From contig JBLHSG010000019.1 of assembly GCA_047626725.1 (NCBI GenBank), positions 1-64,000 of the forward strand: a DNA stretch of 64,000 nt, written 5' to 3'. The notes below the pieces were generated by a model. It saw nothing but the letters and a program-made list of their open reading frames with translations. It did no database searches and was not told where the DNA came from. Origin of the DNA: Ascidiaceihabitans sp034111945. GTDB taxonomy: Bacteria > Pseudomonadota > Alphaproteobacteria > Rhodobacterales > Rhodobacteraceae. Position numbers and translations under genes: made by a program. How positions within the stretch are numbered: position 1 is the stretch's first letter; each line of letters begins with the position of its first letter. Shown in pieces: positions 7,906 to 16,539 of this stretch.

Positions 7906-8721
7906 CTAAACATCTGCATGCCCCGCACGCAATCCGTCACGCACGCGATGCGCGATTTCTAAAAACTCAGGGCTGTCACGAATATCCAACGGACGCTCGC
8001 GCGGCAATGTGCTTTCGATCACATCCGTGATCCGACCGGGGCGTGGCGACATCACGACGATCTTGGTGCTCAGATACACCGCTTCGGGAATCGAATGGGT
8101 GACAAACGCAATCGTTTTGCCCGTACGATCCCACAGTTTTAGCAGCTGTTCGTTCAGGTGATCGCGCACAATTTCGTCCAACGCACCAAACGGTTCATCC
8201 ATCAAAAGGATGTCCGCATCAAAGGCCAAAGCCCGCGCAATCGACGCACGTTGCTGCATGCCACCAGACAATTGCCACGGAAATTTACGTTCGAAACCGG
8301 CCAGTTCAACAAGTTCTAAAACCCGCTCGACCCGCGCTTTTTGATCGGCTTTTGAATAGCCCATAATCTCAAGCGGAAGGCTGATGTTGCGCCCGATTGT
8401 GCGCCATGGGTACAGGCCTGCCGCCTGAAAAACGTACCCATACGCGCGCGCCTGACGTGCGGCCTGCGCCGTGGTCCCATTCACTGAAATCGTGCCACCG
8501 GTCGGCTTTTCAAGGTCAGCCATCACGCGCAAAAATGTCGTTTTGCCACAGCCAGATGGGCCGATAAAGCTGACGAATTCGCCCGCCTTAATGTCCAGCG
8601 ATACACCCTTGAGGGCGTGAACCGGTCCGTCGTTGGTTTGAAACGTCAGGTCCAAATCACGCGCTGAAATTACAGGTGCCTGAGAGGCGGATTGCTCCCC
8701 CTCTTTAGTGCCGTTTTGCAT
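7906..8721 (-). CDS. ABC transporter ATP-binding protein, pyrimidine-type importer
   Basis: A 271-residue cytoplasmic ATPase of the nitrate/sulfonate/taurine importer group. Walker A GPSGCGKTT, Q-loop in YVFQAAGLYPW, signature LSGGMQQR, Walker B ILLMDEPFGALD and switch His in FVTHSIPEA are all present. The ATG directly follows the hydA stop with no bases between. It energises the two permeases and receptor that follow. Confidence 0.92.
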   Translation of the reverse strand: MQNGTKEGEQSASQAPVISARDLDLTFQTNDGPVHALKGVSLDIKAGEFVSFIGPSGCGKTTFLRVMADLEKPTGGTISVNGTTAQAARQARAYGYVFQAAGLYPWRTIGRNISLPLEIMGYSKADQKARVERVLELVELAGFERKFPWQLSGGMQQRASIARALAFDADILLMDEPFGALDEIVRDHLNEQLLKLWDRTGKTIAFVTHSIPEAVYLSTKIVVMSPRPGRITDVIESTLPRERPLDIRDSPEFLEIAHRVRDGLRAGHADV

Positions 8722-10182
8722 TTAAATCCCCGCTGGAATGTTCATAGGATCACGCTTGATCATTTTTGGTTTTGTAAGCTCTTTCCACTTGGACAACGCG
8801 ATGTTTGCCGATGGAAATGCAGGGCGCGGTACGAATTTCCCACGGCCCGGCTGAGGTTGCGAATTTTGGCCCCACGCCCAGATGACTTCGCCGCGCGAAA
8901 GGGTGTAACGCGACTGCGCTGTCACTTCGAACCCTTCGAACACGTTGTAATCTAAGACAGAATGGTGGTTGGCTGGTGAAATCGTCTTGGATATTTTTGG
9001 ATCCCAAACCACGATGTCCGCATCAGCCCCTTCGACGATCGCACCCTTTTTGGGATAGATATTCAGAATTTTCGCCGCGTTGGTTGACGTCGCTGCGACA
9101 AATTCATTCGGGGTCAGGCGGCCGGTTTCGACGCCTTCGGTCCACAGCACTGCCAAACGTTCTTCGAGCCCGTTTGACCCGTTAGGAATGATCCGGAAAT
9201 CATGGCGGCCAGCGCGTTTTTGTTCAGTGTTAAACGCTGCGTGATCCGTGGCCACAACTTGCAATGATCCGGCCTGCAAACCCGCCCAAAGACTGTCTTG
9301 GTGATCTTTGGAACGGAACGGCGGCGACATCACGCGACGTGCTGCGTGGTCCCAATCTTTGTTGAAATATTCGCTTTCATCCAAGGTCAAAAACTGGATC
9401 AAAGGTTCGCCATAAACCCGCATACCTTTTTGACGGGCACGGCGGATCGCCTCGTGGGTTTGTTCACAAGATACGTGCACGATATAAAGCGGCACACCGG
9501 CAGTATCGGCGATTGTGATCGCGCGATTTGCGGCCTCACCTTCTAACTCGGGAGGACGGGAATAGGCGTGACCTTCGGGGCCAGTGATCCCTTCGTTAAA
9601 GTATTTTTCTTGCAATTCGGCAACCAAATCGCCGTTTTCTGCGTGGACCATCGGCAGCGCGCCCAGTTCGGCGCAGCGTTTAAAAGACGCGAACATTTCG
9701 TCGTCTTCAATCATCAATGCGCCCTTGTAGGCCATAAAGTGTTTGAACGAATTCACGCCCATTTCAACGGCGTCTTTCATGCCGTTAAACACGTCTTCGT
9801 TCCAGCCGGTGATCGCCATGTGATAGCCAACGTCAGAACAAATCTGGGGGGCTGATTTCCGGTGCCATTCGTTGATCGCATTCTTTAGATCACCGTCCGC
9901 GCCGGGCAGGCAAAAATCGACGACCATCGTTGTGCCACCCACGGCCGCAGCCCACGTGCCGCTTTCAAATGTTTCTGCCGCAGTCGTGCCCATAAATGGC
10001 ATCTCAAGATGAGTATGCGGATCGATGCCGCCGGGAATGACATACGCGCCCTCGGCATCAATGTATTCGTCGCCAATCAGGTCTTCACCGATTTGCTTGA
10101 TGACTTCGCCTTCGATCAGAACGTCCGCTTTGTAGGTGCGATCTGCCGTGACGATCGTGCCGCCTTTGATTACCTTGCTCAT
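8722..10182 (-). CDS. hydA: Dihydropyrimidinase (D-hydantoinase)
   Basis: A 486-residue cytoplasmic amidohydrolase, the second step of reductive pyrimidine degradation: it opens 5,6-dihydrouracil or dihydrothymine to N-carbamoyl-beta-amino acids. The metal site is complete: HTHLEMPF, the carbamylated lysine in SFKHFMAYKG, HAENGD, VHVSCEQT and the aspartate in VATDHAAF. I start it at ATG 10182 (MSKVIKGGTIV, with GGGAGAA upstream); the earlier in-frame codon at 10248 adds a non-family extension. It sits between the 109-residue orphan and the importer ATPase in one operon with hydC. Confidence 0.93.
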   Translation of the reverse strand: MSKVIKGGTIVTADRTYKADVLIEGEVIKQIGEDLIGDEYIDAEGAYVIPGGIDPHTHLEMPFMGTTAAETFESGTWAAAVGGTTMVVDFCLPGADGDLKNAINEWHRKSAPQICSDVGYHMAITGWNEDVFNGMKDAVEMGVNSFKHFMAYKGALMIEDDEMFASFKRCAELGALPMVHAENGDLVAELQEKYFNEGITGPEGHAYSRPPELEGEAANRAITIADTAGVPLYIVHVSCEQTHEAIRRARQKGMRVYGEPLIQFLTLDESEYFNKDWDHAARRVMSPPFRSKDHQDSLWAGLQAGSLQVVATDHAAFNTEQKRAGRHDFRIIPNGSNGLEERLAVLWTEGVETGRLTPNEFVAATSTNAAKILNIYPKKGAIVEGADADIVVWDPKISKTISPANHHSVLDYNVFEGFEVTAQSRYTLSRGEVIWAWGQNSQPQPGRGKFVPRPAFPSANIALSKWKELTKPKMIKRDPMNIPAGI

Positions 10183-10260
10183 CTTAGTTCTCCCAATCAG
10201 GCCTCGTTTTTTGGCCTTAAAAATCTTTGTTTCGGGGTAATTCCCCAAACGACCCTGTGA

Positions 10261-10590
10261 CTACACCGATCCGAAACAGCCCATCGCCGCCCCATGCACA
10301 CCCACATCCAACGGGCCAAAATCGCTCTCTACGCACAGCGAAAAATACCCTGCAATCGGCATGAAAATCACACGGTACGTCCCGTCAGTACGCGTCACCG
10401 TCCAGCAGGTTTGCGTGATCCCACCACTGAAATTCACCGTCGTTTCGAATGGCTGGACCAACGCCAGCTTGAACGCATCCAAATGACGTAAATCGCTGTC
10501 TGTCTCGATCCGCGCATCGTCAATTTCGACCTGAATAAGCGATTGTATACGCTCTTCGATACTTAGATCAGGGTCAAGCAGCATACGCAT
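10261..10590 (-). CDS. Unknown protein embedded in the pyrimidine operon
   Basis: A 109-residue protein that I do not recognise. It starts three bases after the hydC stop and is followed by hydA, so it is surely co-transcribed with both. It has no signal peptide or membrane segment. It reads as an acidic alpha/beta protein with a few beta-like stretches (VNFSGGITQTCWTVTRTDG, YRVIFMPIAGYFSLCVES). A role linked to pyrimidine or ureido-compound metabolism is inferred only from position. Confidence 0.65.
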   Translation of the reverse strand: MRMLLDPDLSIEERIQSLIQVEIDDARIETDSDLRHLDAFKLALVQPFETTVNFSGGITQTCWTVTRTDGTYRVIFMPIAGYFSLCVESDFGPLDVGVHGAAMGCFGSV

Positions 10591-10593
10591 ATC

Positions 10594-11844
10594 TTATCCG
10601 ACAATCTGCGCGGTTTGCACGACGGCATGCATCAAAACATCTGTCCCTGCCATGGCCCATTCGCGCGAGATTTCTTCGGCTTCGTTGTGGCTTAGCCCAT
10701 CAACACAAGGACACATGACCATCGCAGTCGGGGCCACACGGTTGATCCAGCAGGCATCGTGCCCAGCGCCAGAAATCAGGTTCATGTGCGAATAACCCAG
10801 ACGTTCTGCCGCATCACGAACCGCCCCAACGCAGGTTTCGTCAAAGGCCACAGGGTCAAAACCACCAACCTTTTCAAATTCGATCCCGAGGCCCATATCG
10901 TCTGCGATTTTTTGGGCATCTACACGCAAGCGCGCCTCCATGTCTTCGATCACCGACAGATCAGGCGACCTTAGATCGACGGTAAAGACAACTTTGCCCG
11001 GAATGACGTTTCGTGAATTCGGAAACACATCAATGTGCCCCGCCGCACCCACAGCATGAGGGGCATGTGACCACGCAATTTCATCCACCTTATCCAAGAT
11101 CCGCGCCATGCCCAAACCAGCATTTTTGCGCATCGGCATTGGCGTTGATCCGGTGTGCGAATCCTTGCCGGTCAGTGTTATTTGTGTCCAGCTTAGGCCT
11201 TGTCCGTGTGTGACCACGCCAATATTCTTGCCCTCAGCTTCTAAAATCGGGCCTTGTTCGATGTGCAGTTCAAAAAACGCATGCATCGCGCGGGCGCCGA
11301 CGTCTTCTTCGCCCCGCCAACCAATCCGTTTCAGTTCATCGCCGAATGATTTGCCATCAGCATCGACACGGGCATAGGCCCAATCCTGCGTGTGAATGCC
11401 TGCAAAAACACCGGACGACAGCATCGCGGGTGCATACCGCGTGCCTTCTTCGTTTGTGAAATTCGTGACCACAATCGGGTGTTTGGTCTTCACATCCAGA
11501 TCGTTCAGCGTGCGAATTATTTCCAGCCCCGCCAAGACGCCCAAAACACCGTCGTATTTGCCGCCCGTTGGTTGCGTGTCTAAATGCGATCCGACGTAAA
11601 CCGGCAACGCGTCAGGGTCCGTGCCCTCGCGCCGCGCGAACATATTGCCCATCTGGTCCAAGCCCATCGTGCAGCCCGCGGCCTCGCACCATGACTGGAA
11701 CAATGCGCGTCCAACCCCGTCTTCGTCTGTCAAAGTCTGGCGGTTGTTTCCACCCGCAACGCCCGGCCCGATTTTGGCCATCTCCATCAGGCTGTCCCAC
11801 AGCCGATCTGCGTTGATCCGAAGGTTCTCACCTGGAGCTGCCAT
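10594..11844 (-). CDS. hydC: Zn-dependent amidohydrolase, beta-ureidopropionase type (HydC/HyuC)
   Basis: A 416-residue M20-type amidase: N-carbamoyl-beta-alanine or N-carbamoyl-beta-aminoisobutyrate to the beta-amino acid, CO2 and ammonia, the third step of the pathway. Metal ligands and motifs are present: VGSHLDTQPTGGKYDGVLG, NEEGTRYAPAM, ELHIEQGPILE and the late SGAGHDA...SHNEAEE. Allantoate amidohydrolase and L-carbamoylase share this fold; the hydA and preTA context favours ureidopropionase. It is the first gene of its operon, with AGGGGG before the ATG and a RutR-like palindrome at 11880-11895 upstream. Confidence 0.9.
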   Translation of the reverse strand: MAAPGENLRINADRLWDSLMEMAKIGPGVAGGNNRQTLTDEDGVGRALFQSWCEAAGCTMGLDQMGNMFARREGTDPDALPVYVGSHLDTQPTGGKYDGVLGVLAGLEIIRTLNDLDVKTKHPIVVTNFTNEEGTRYAPAMLSSGVFAGIHTQDWAYARVDADGKSFGDELKRIGWRGEEDVGARAMHAFFELHIEQGPILEAEGKNIGVVTHGQGLSWTQITLTGKDSHTGSTPMPMRKNAGLGMARILDKVDEIAWSHAPHAVGAAGHIDVFPNSRNVIPGKVVFTVDLRSPDLSVIEDMEARLRVDAQKIADDMGLGIEFEKVGGFDPVAFDETCVGAVRDAAERLGYSHMNLISGAGHDACWINRVAPTAMVMCPCVDGLSHNEAEEISREWAMAGTDVLMHAVVQTAQIVG

Positions 11845-11879
11845 ATCATCCCCCTGACGATTTAGGTGGCCATTGTTTT

Positions 11880-11895
11880 TTTACCACTTGGTAAA
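11880..11895. promoter_or_regulatory. RutR-type operator between hydC and rutR
   Basis: TTTACCA-CT-TGGTAAA is a perfect 7+2+7 palindrome in the divergent hydC/rutR promoter region. It matches the E. coli RutR site (TTGACCA-N2-TGGTCAA) except for one base per arm, and recurs at 16540-16555 before preT. Confidence 0.75.
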
Positions 11896-11996
11896 TACAC
11901 GATTGCGACTGTGCTGTGGTCTGTCAAGAACTGGTTTGCCAAATGCGCCCGCAGGCGGCAACATGAGCCTGTTTTTGCAGCAAAGGCACCACCCAA

Positions 11997-12611
11997 ATGA
12001 CCACCGGCCCTGAAAAGAAACCAAGTCGCATTCAGTTGCGCAACCGCCATCGCATTCTGGATGCCGCGTTGAACGTATTCTCGCAGCACGGCTATCGCGG
12101 TACGACCCTTGATCTGGTCGCAAACGAGGCAGGGCTCAGCAAGCCAAACATCCTGTATTATTTTAGCGGCAAAGAAGAAATCCATGTCACGCTATTGAAC
12201 CAGCTGATGGAAACCTGGCTTGATCCGTTGATCGAAATGGATGCGGCTGGTGACCCGATGACCGAACTGTTGGCCTATGTGCAACGCAAGCTGGATATGG
12301 CCCGTGATCTGCCGCGCGAAAGCCGATTGTTTGCCAATGAAATTCTACAAGGTGCGCCGCGCATGGGTCCGCATTTGGTGTCGGATTTGAAGCCGCTTTT
12401 TGATGAAAAATGTGCGTTGATCGAAACCTGGATGCAGGACGGCAAGTTGGCCAAAGTAGACCCGCGCCACCTGATCTTTTCGATATGGTCGACGACCCAG
12501 CACTATGCCGATTTTGAGGCCCAGATTGATGTGTTAATGCCGAAACGCCCAAAAGAAGACGGCGCAACTGAATATCTGCGAACGATGTTTACGAACATGC
12601 TAACCCCTTAA
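11997..12611 (+). CDS. rutR: TetR-family regulator, RutR-like pyrimidine repressor
   Basis: A 204-residue TetR-family regulator. The N-terminal helix-turn-helix is at about residues 15-60 (RILDAALNVFSQHGY...GLSKPNILYYFSGKE). The rest matches the RutR/YcdC C-terminal domain strongly: ESRLFANEILQGAP, DEKCALIETWMQDGKL and HLIFSIWSTTQHYADF. RutR binds uracil or thymine and releases its operator. It is divergent from hydC, with a fitting palindrome at 11880-11895 between them and another before preT, so it probably represses both catabolic units and possibly itself. Confidence 0.88.
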   Translation: MTTGPEKKPSRIQLRNRHRILDAALNVFSQHGYRGTTLDLVANEAGLSKPNILYYFSGKEEIHVTLLNQLMETWLDPLIEMDAAGDPMTELLAYVQRKLDMARDLPRESRLFANEILQGAPRMGPHLVSDLKPLFDEKCALIETWMQDGKLAKVDPRHLIFSIWSTTQHYADFEAQIDVLMPKRPKEDGATEYLRTMFTNMLTP

Positions 12612-12665
12612 CGAAATCGGGGCGTTTGTTAACCCTTTTGGACGTTTCCCATTGGGCGTTTAGGC

Positions 12666-12687
12666 TTTGTTTACTTATGTGAACAAA
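12666..12687. repeat. Inverted repeat upstream of a low-complexity orphan gene
   Basis: TTTGTTTAC-TTAT-GTGAACAAA is a 9+4+9 dyad with one mismatch, 54 bases before the start of the gene at 12741 and after rutR. It has no long T-run. It may be an operator for the orphan gene or a weak rutR terminator. Confidence 0.45.
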
Positions 12688-12740
12688 TAATGATCGTCGG
12701 GTGAAGGGGCGTTTTTAATGATTTCAAACAGGGTAACAAT

Positions 12741-13211
12741 ATGTCCACTATTTCAGGCTTCGGCACGCCACTTTTGGCGCCGACCACAAACACCGCTTCC
12801 GGGGCGGACAACAGCAGCAGCGGTGAGGCCGCTGAAACAAACGAAACCACAACCGGCACAACACAAGCAAACGAATCCGACACGGGCAATACGGCAGGAT
12901 CCGACACCGGTTCAGGTGGATCAGGGGCGTCGCAATCGCAAACAAACACCGCGACTTTGGTGGCTGAACCCGCATCGTCATCCGCATCTGTACCGTCCGG
13001 ACAAAGCATCGTTTTGGCACAGGCCGAACCCCAATCGAGCCAATCAACAGAAGCAGACGCACGACGGATCGCAGAGGCGGCACAGCAAGCTTACAAACTG
13101 CAATCGATTCTCGATACATTGACAGCGGCACCCGTCGAGATCGCGCCGCGTCCGGCAACCGAACCTGCCGAATTGGCTGCAAAAGTCCCTGACAATGGAT
13201 TGCCCGTCTGA
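12741..13211 (+). CDS. Low-complexity, probably disordered orphan protein
   Basis: A 156-residue protein without a recognisable domain. Residues 14-75 are almost entirely Thr, Ser, Gly, Asn, Ala and Glu, typical of a disordered segment. A short helical part follows (EADARRIAEAAQQAYKLQS), then an Ala/Pro/Glu-rich tail. There is no signal peptide. AGGGT lies upstream of the ATG. A stem-loop follows at 13224-13264, and a second protein of similar make-up follows at 13382. Why both lie between rutR and preTA is not clear. Confidence 0.5.
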   Translation: MSTISGFGTPLLAPTTNTASGADNSSSGEAAETNETTTGTTQANESDTGNTAGSDTGSGGSGASQSQTNTATLVAEPASSSASVPSGQSIVLAQAEPQSSQSTEADARRIAEAAQQAYKLQSILDTLTAAPVEIAPRPATEPAELAAKVPDNGLPV

Positions 13212-13223
13212 TTTTAGCACCAC

Positions 13224-13264
13224 GGTCTGTCGTCGCTTTGATCACCGATTGGCGGCGGCAGACC
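13224..13264 (+). repeat. Stem-loop after the low-complexity gene
   Basis: GGTCTGTCGTCGC (13224-13236) can pair with GCGGCGGCAGACC (13252-13264) over 13 positions with two G-U pairs, around a 15-base loop. No T-run follows, so it is either a weak or Rho-assisted terminator for 12741-13211 or an RNA-stabilising element. Confidence 0.5.
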
Positions 13265-13381
13265 TTAGGGAATTGTTAAACATTTAGGCACATCGCCAAA
13301 CTGGATTTAGATTTGATTAACCTTTGCCAGTCACCGTTAACGAACAACCCACCGTGTTAATCACCAACTCAGGAGGACCAA

Positions 13382-13789
13382 ATGCAAATCACTTCAACTC
13401 CGGCAAGCCCCGCGCTCGCCTCATCTTTGACCGGGCAAAACGGGGCATCACACACCGCGCAGAATACGGGATCGGCCCCACCGCCGCGCGACGTTTCGCA
13501 ATCCGAGATGGTCATTTTTCAGAACTTCGAAACACCAACCAAAGCAAATCCGCAAAGCGTGGTGCAGGCACAAATCGAAGACGCCGAGGTAAAGTTGGAG
13601 GCACAGGATAAAGCCGCAGCTGCCCGCCTAAGCGAACAACATGCCGAGGCCGCCGCACGCACCAAATCTATTATGGGAATGTTGCCAGCTGATCCATCAG
13701 AAGTAACAAAGTTGATGTCTGCATTAGCCGCCGCAACATCAGCCGAAGCCATTGCAGACATCAAGTTAAATGCCCAGCCCGTGACCTAA
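13382..13789 (+). CDS. Ala-rich helical orphan protein
   Basis: A 135-residue protein that I do not recognise. A disordered Ser/Thr/Ala/Pro-rich first third is followed by a long Ala/Glu/Gln-rich helix (IEDAEVKLEAQDKAAAARLS) that could form a coiled coil, then a small helical end. There is no signal peptide or membrane segment. A perfect AGGAGG lies six bases before the ATG, which strongly supports translation. Its stop codon overlaps the preA terminator stem region, and it converges with preA. Confidence 0.6.
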   Translation: MQITSTPASPALASSLTGQNGASHTAQNTGSAPPPRDVSQSEMVIFQNFETPTKANPQSVVQAQIEDAEVKLEAQDKAAAARLSEQHAEAAARTKSIMGMLPADPSEVTKLMSALAAATSAEAIADIKLNAQPVT

Positions 13790-13812
13790 AAACGGGTTAG
13801 GCACCCACCCGT
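13788..13812 (-). terminator. Terminator of preT-preA
   Basis: On the minus strand, ACGGGT and ACCCGT form a six-base-pair stem followed by five T. It lies 32 bases after the preA stop and separates preTA from the convergent orphan gene. Confidence 0.6.
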
Positions 13813-13843
13813 GAAATTAACCACGGACAGGCGGGAGATTTCG

Positions 13844-15148
13844 TTACTCCGCCGCAGTTGCGGAGGGGTTGTTTGGGTGTGTTGTCCAATTCGCATAATC
13901 GGATTCAACCGTGCGGCCGGTGCGCGGATCGGTTTGCCCGACGGCCATCGGTTCCATCGTGATGCAGTCTTCGACCGGGCACACGTTGACGCACAAATTG
14001 CAGGCCACACATTCAGCGTCGATCACTTCGAAAACGCGATCCGCAGACATTGAAATCGCCTGATGTGATGTGTCTTCGCACGCGGCAAAGCAGCGCCCAC
14101 ATTTGATGCAATCGTCCTGATTGATCACAGCCTTGGCGATGTAATTCAGGTTCAGGTATTGCCAATCAGTCGTGTTTGGAACGGCATGCCCCATGAAATC
14201 ATTTACGCTGGTGTGGCCCTTTTCATCCATCCAGTCGGACAGACCGCTGATCATTTCCTGAACCACTTTGAAACCATAGGTCATCGCCGCTGTGCAGACC
14301 TGCACATTGCCGCAGCCAAGCGTCATAAATTCGGCCGCGTCACGCCATGTGGTGATCCCGCCAATGCCGGAAATCGGCATGCCTGCGGTGTCTGGATGGC
14401 GCGCGATTTCTGACACCATCGACATCGCAATGGGCTTGACCGCAGGACCGCAATAACCGCCGTGCGTGCCTTTTCCGTCGATGCTGGGTTCGGGCGACAT
14501 CGTGTCCAGATTAACCGAGGTGATCGAATTGATCGTGTTGATCAGCGATACTGCATCCGCCCCACCGCGCCGCGCGGCTGCGGCAGGTTTGCGCACGTCG
14601 GTGATGTTAGGCGTCAGTTTGACGATCACAGGCTTGGAATAATATTGCTTGCACCAGCGCGTGACCATCTCGATGTATTCAGGCACTTGGCCAACAGCCG
14701 CGCCCATGCCGCGTTCTGACATGCCGTGGGGGCAGCCAAAGTTCAGCTCGATCCCGTCCGCGCCTGTGGCTTCAACCCGAGGCAAAATGGCTTTCCATGC
14801 CTCTTCCTCGCAGGGGACCATGATCGACACGATGACCGCGTGATTTGGATAATCTGCTTTGACGCGTGTGATTTCTTCGAGGTTGGTTTCCAGCGATCGA
14901 TCCGTGATCAATTCAATGTTGTTCAACCCCAACAGACGACGATCAGCGCCATAAATTGCGCCATAACGCGGGCCGTTTACGTTAACCACTGGTGGGCCTT
15001 CTTCACCCAACGTTTTCCACACGACGCCGCCCCAGCCAGCTTCGAATGCGCGGCGCACGTTGTATTCTTTGTCCGTTGGCGGAGCAGAGGCCAGCCAAAA
15101 CGGGTTCGGGCTTTTTATGCCAATGAAATCGGTTGTTAGATCTGCCAT
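13844..15148 (-). CDS. preA: Dihydropyrimidine dehydrogenase, FMN/Fe-S subunit PreA
   Basis: A 434-residue subunit that reduces uracil or thymine to the 5,6-dihydro form, the first step of reductive pyrimidine breakdown. The N-terminal two thirds form a dihydroorotate-dehydrogenase-like FMN barrel with the catalytic cysteine in LNFGCPHGMSERGMG and GIGGITTWRDA at the phosphate site. The C-terminal part has two 4Fe-4S motifs, CIKCGRCFAACE and CVACNLCVNVCP. It follows preT after one base. The length is normal for the split bacterial enzyme. Confidence 0.94.
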   Translation of the reverse strand: MADLTTDFIGIKSPNPFWLASAPPTDKEYNVRRAFEAGWGGVVWKTLGEEGPPVVNVNGPRYGAIYGADRRLLGLNNIELITDRSLETNLEEITRVKADYPNHAVIVSIMVPCEEEAWKAILPRVEATGADGIELNFGCPHGMSERGMGAAVGQVPEYIEMVTRWCKQYYSKPVIVKLTPNITDVRKPAAAARRGGADAVSLINTINSITSVNLDTMSPEPSIDGKGTHGGYCGPAVKPIAMSMVSEIARHPDTAGMPISGIGGITTWRDAAEFMTLGCGNVQVCTAAMTYGFKVVQEMISGLSDWMDEKGHTSVNDFMGHAVPNTTDWQYLNLNYIAKAVINQDDCIKCGRCFAACEDTSHQAISMSADRVFEVIDAECVACNLCVNVCPVEDCITMEPMAVGQTDPRTGRTVESDYANWTTHPNNPSATAAE

Positions 15149-15149
15149 T

Positions 15150-16478
15150 TTACGCGTCTCCTGTCAGCGTCGCGTGAATATCCATCGCCGCATCGCGCCC
15201 TTCGGCCACAGCCGTGACCGTCAGATCATCGCCGCCTGCCGCGCAATCGCCGCCTGCCCAAACACCATCCAGCGACGTGCGCCCAGCCCCGGTGATCGCC
15301 AGCTTTTTACCGTCCAGTTCAGGCATCACATCAGCGCTTAATGTTTGCCCGATCGCGACCAAAACCTGATCGGCAGGCAGCCGCACAGTTTGGCCCGTGC
15401 CTTGCATATCGTCGCCGACATATTCGAATTCGATCTCGCGAACCGCGCCGTTTCCATGCACCGCAACAGGCACCGCGTGGGTCATAATCCGCACCCCTTT
15501 GGAGGCGGCTAAATCCTGTTCGAACACCGACGCGTTCATCCGGTCACGTCCACGGCGATAGGCCAGTGTTACGTTTAATGCGCCCAGCAATTTAGCTTGG
15601 ACTGCGGCATCGACCGCCGTCATGCCGCCGCCAATAACCACAACGTCACGCCCAATCGGAACGTCCATCGCGTTTGGCGCTTGTCGCAGGTCCGAGATAA
15701 AATCAACGGCATCCAGAACACCGGATTTGTCCGACCCATCAAGGCCCAGCGCATTCACGCCACCCAATCCAATACCAAGGAAAACCGCGTCGTATTTCGC
15801 CTGCATTGCAGACAACGTCAGGTCCGCACCAAGGCTTTTGCCGTGTTCAATCGTGATGCCACCGATCTGGCAAAGCCAGTCAACTTCGGCCTGCGCATAT
15901 CCGCCTGTGGTTTTGTACGTGGCGATCCCGTATTCATTCAGACCACCGGATTTTGGGCGCGCATCATGCACAACCACATCGTGCCCCAACATCGCCAAAC
16001 GGTGCGCGCAAGACAGGCCAGCAGGCCCCGCGCCAACAACAGCAACCGTTTTGCCAGTCGTGTCGGCACGTTGAAACGGGTGGATACCTTGGGCCTGCAA
16101 ATGATCCGTCGCGTAACGTTGCAACTGACCAATCAAGACCGGCTTGCCTTCGGCTGCTTCGCGCACGCACGCCTCTTCGCACAGGGTTTCTGTGGGGCAA
16201 ACCCGCGCGCACATTCCGCCCATAATATTTTGCGTCAGGATGGTTTTTGCCGCCGCATCCGGCGTTCCTGTCGCGATTTGGCGAATGAACAATGGGATAT
16301 CAATATCCGTCGGACACGCCGTTATGCAGGGCGCGTCGTGGCAAAAATAACAGCGATCCGCCGCTACAAGTGCCTCGTGATTGTCCAGCGGTGGATGCAA
16401 ATCTGCAAACTGGGTTTCATATGCAGCGTCATTCAGACGACCTGCAACAATACCTGGGGTAAAAGAATCCTTGGTCAT
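15150..16478 (-). CDS. preT: Dihydropyrimidine dehydrogenase, FAD/NAD(P)H subunit PreT
   Basis: A 442-residue partner of PreA that passes electrons from NAD(P)H through FAD and Fe-S clusters. Cys clusters are in CYFCHDAPCITACP and GMCARVCPTETLCEEAC. The FAD loop is VVGAGPAGLSCAHRLA and the dinucleotide loop VVIGGGMTAVDAA. I start it at ATG 16478 with AAGGAG six bases upstream; an earlier in-frame codon at 16547 would place the start inside the operator. The gene opens the preTA unit, with a RutR-like site at 16540-16555. Confidence 0.92.
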   Translation of the reverse strand: MTKDSFTPGIVAGRLNDAAYETQFADLHPPLDNHEALVAADRCYFCHDAPCITACPTDIDIPLFIRQIATGTPDAAAKTILTQNIMGGMCARVCPTETLCEEACVREAAEGKPVLIGQLQRYATDHLQAQGIHPFQRADTTGKTVAVVGAGPAGLSCAHRLAMLGHDVVVHDARPKSGGLNEYGIATYKTTGGYAQAEVDWLCQIGGITIEHGKSLGADLTLSAMQAKYDAVFLGIGLGGVNALGLDGSDKSGVLDAVDFISDLRQAPNAMDVPIGRDVVVIGGGMTAVDAAVQAKLLGALNVTLAYRRGRDRMNASVFEQDLAASKGVRIMTHAVPVAVHGNGAVREIEFEYVGDDMQGTGQTVRLPADQVLVAIGQTLSADVMPELDGKKLAITGAGRTSLDGVWAGGDCAAGGDDLTVTAVAEGRDAAMDIHATLTGDA

Positions 16479-16539
16479 GTCACTCCTTTGGCTAGCCAGT
16501 TTGCTGCCCTGATAAGTAACGGTCACACGATCTGATTTT

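Noticed and set aside
15597..16535. A 312-codon open frame antisense to preT
   Set aside because: It is a shadow of preT with atypical composition, no motif and no plausible ribosome site.
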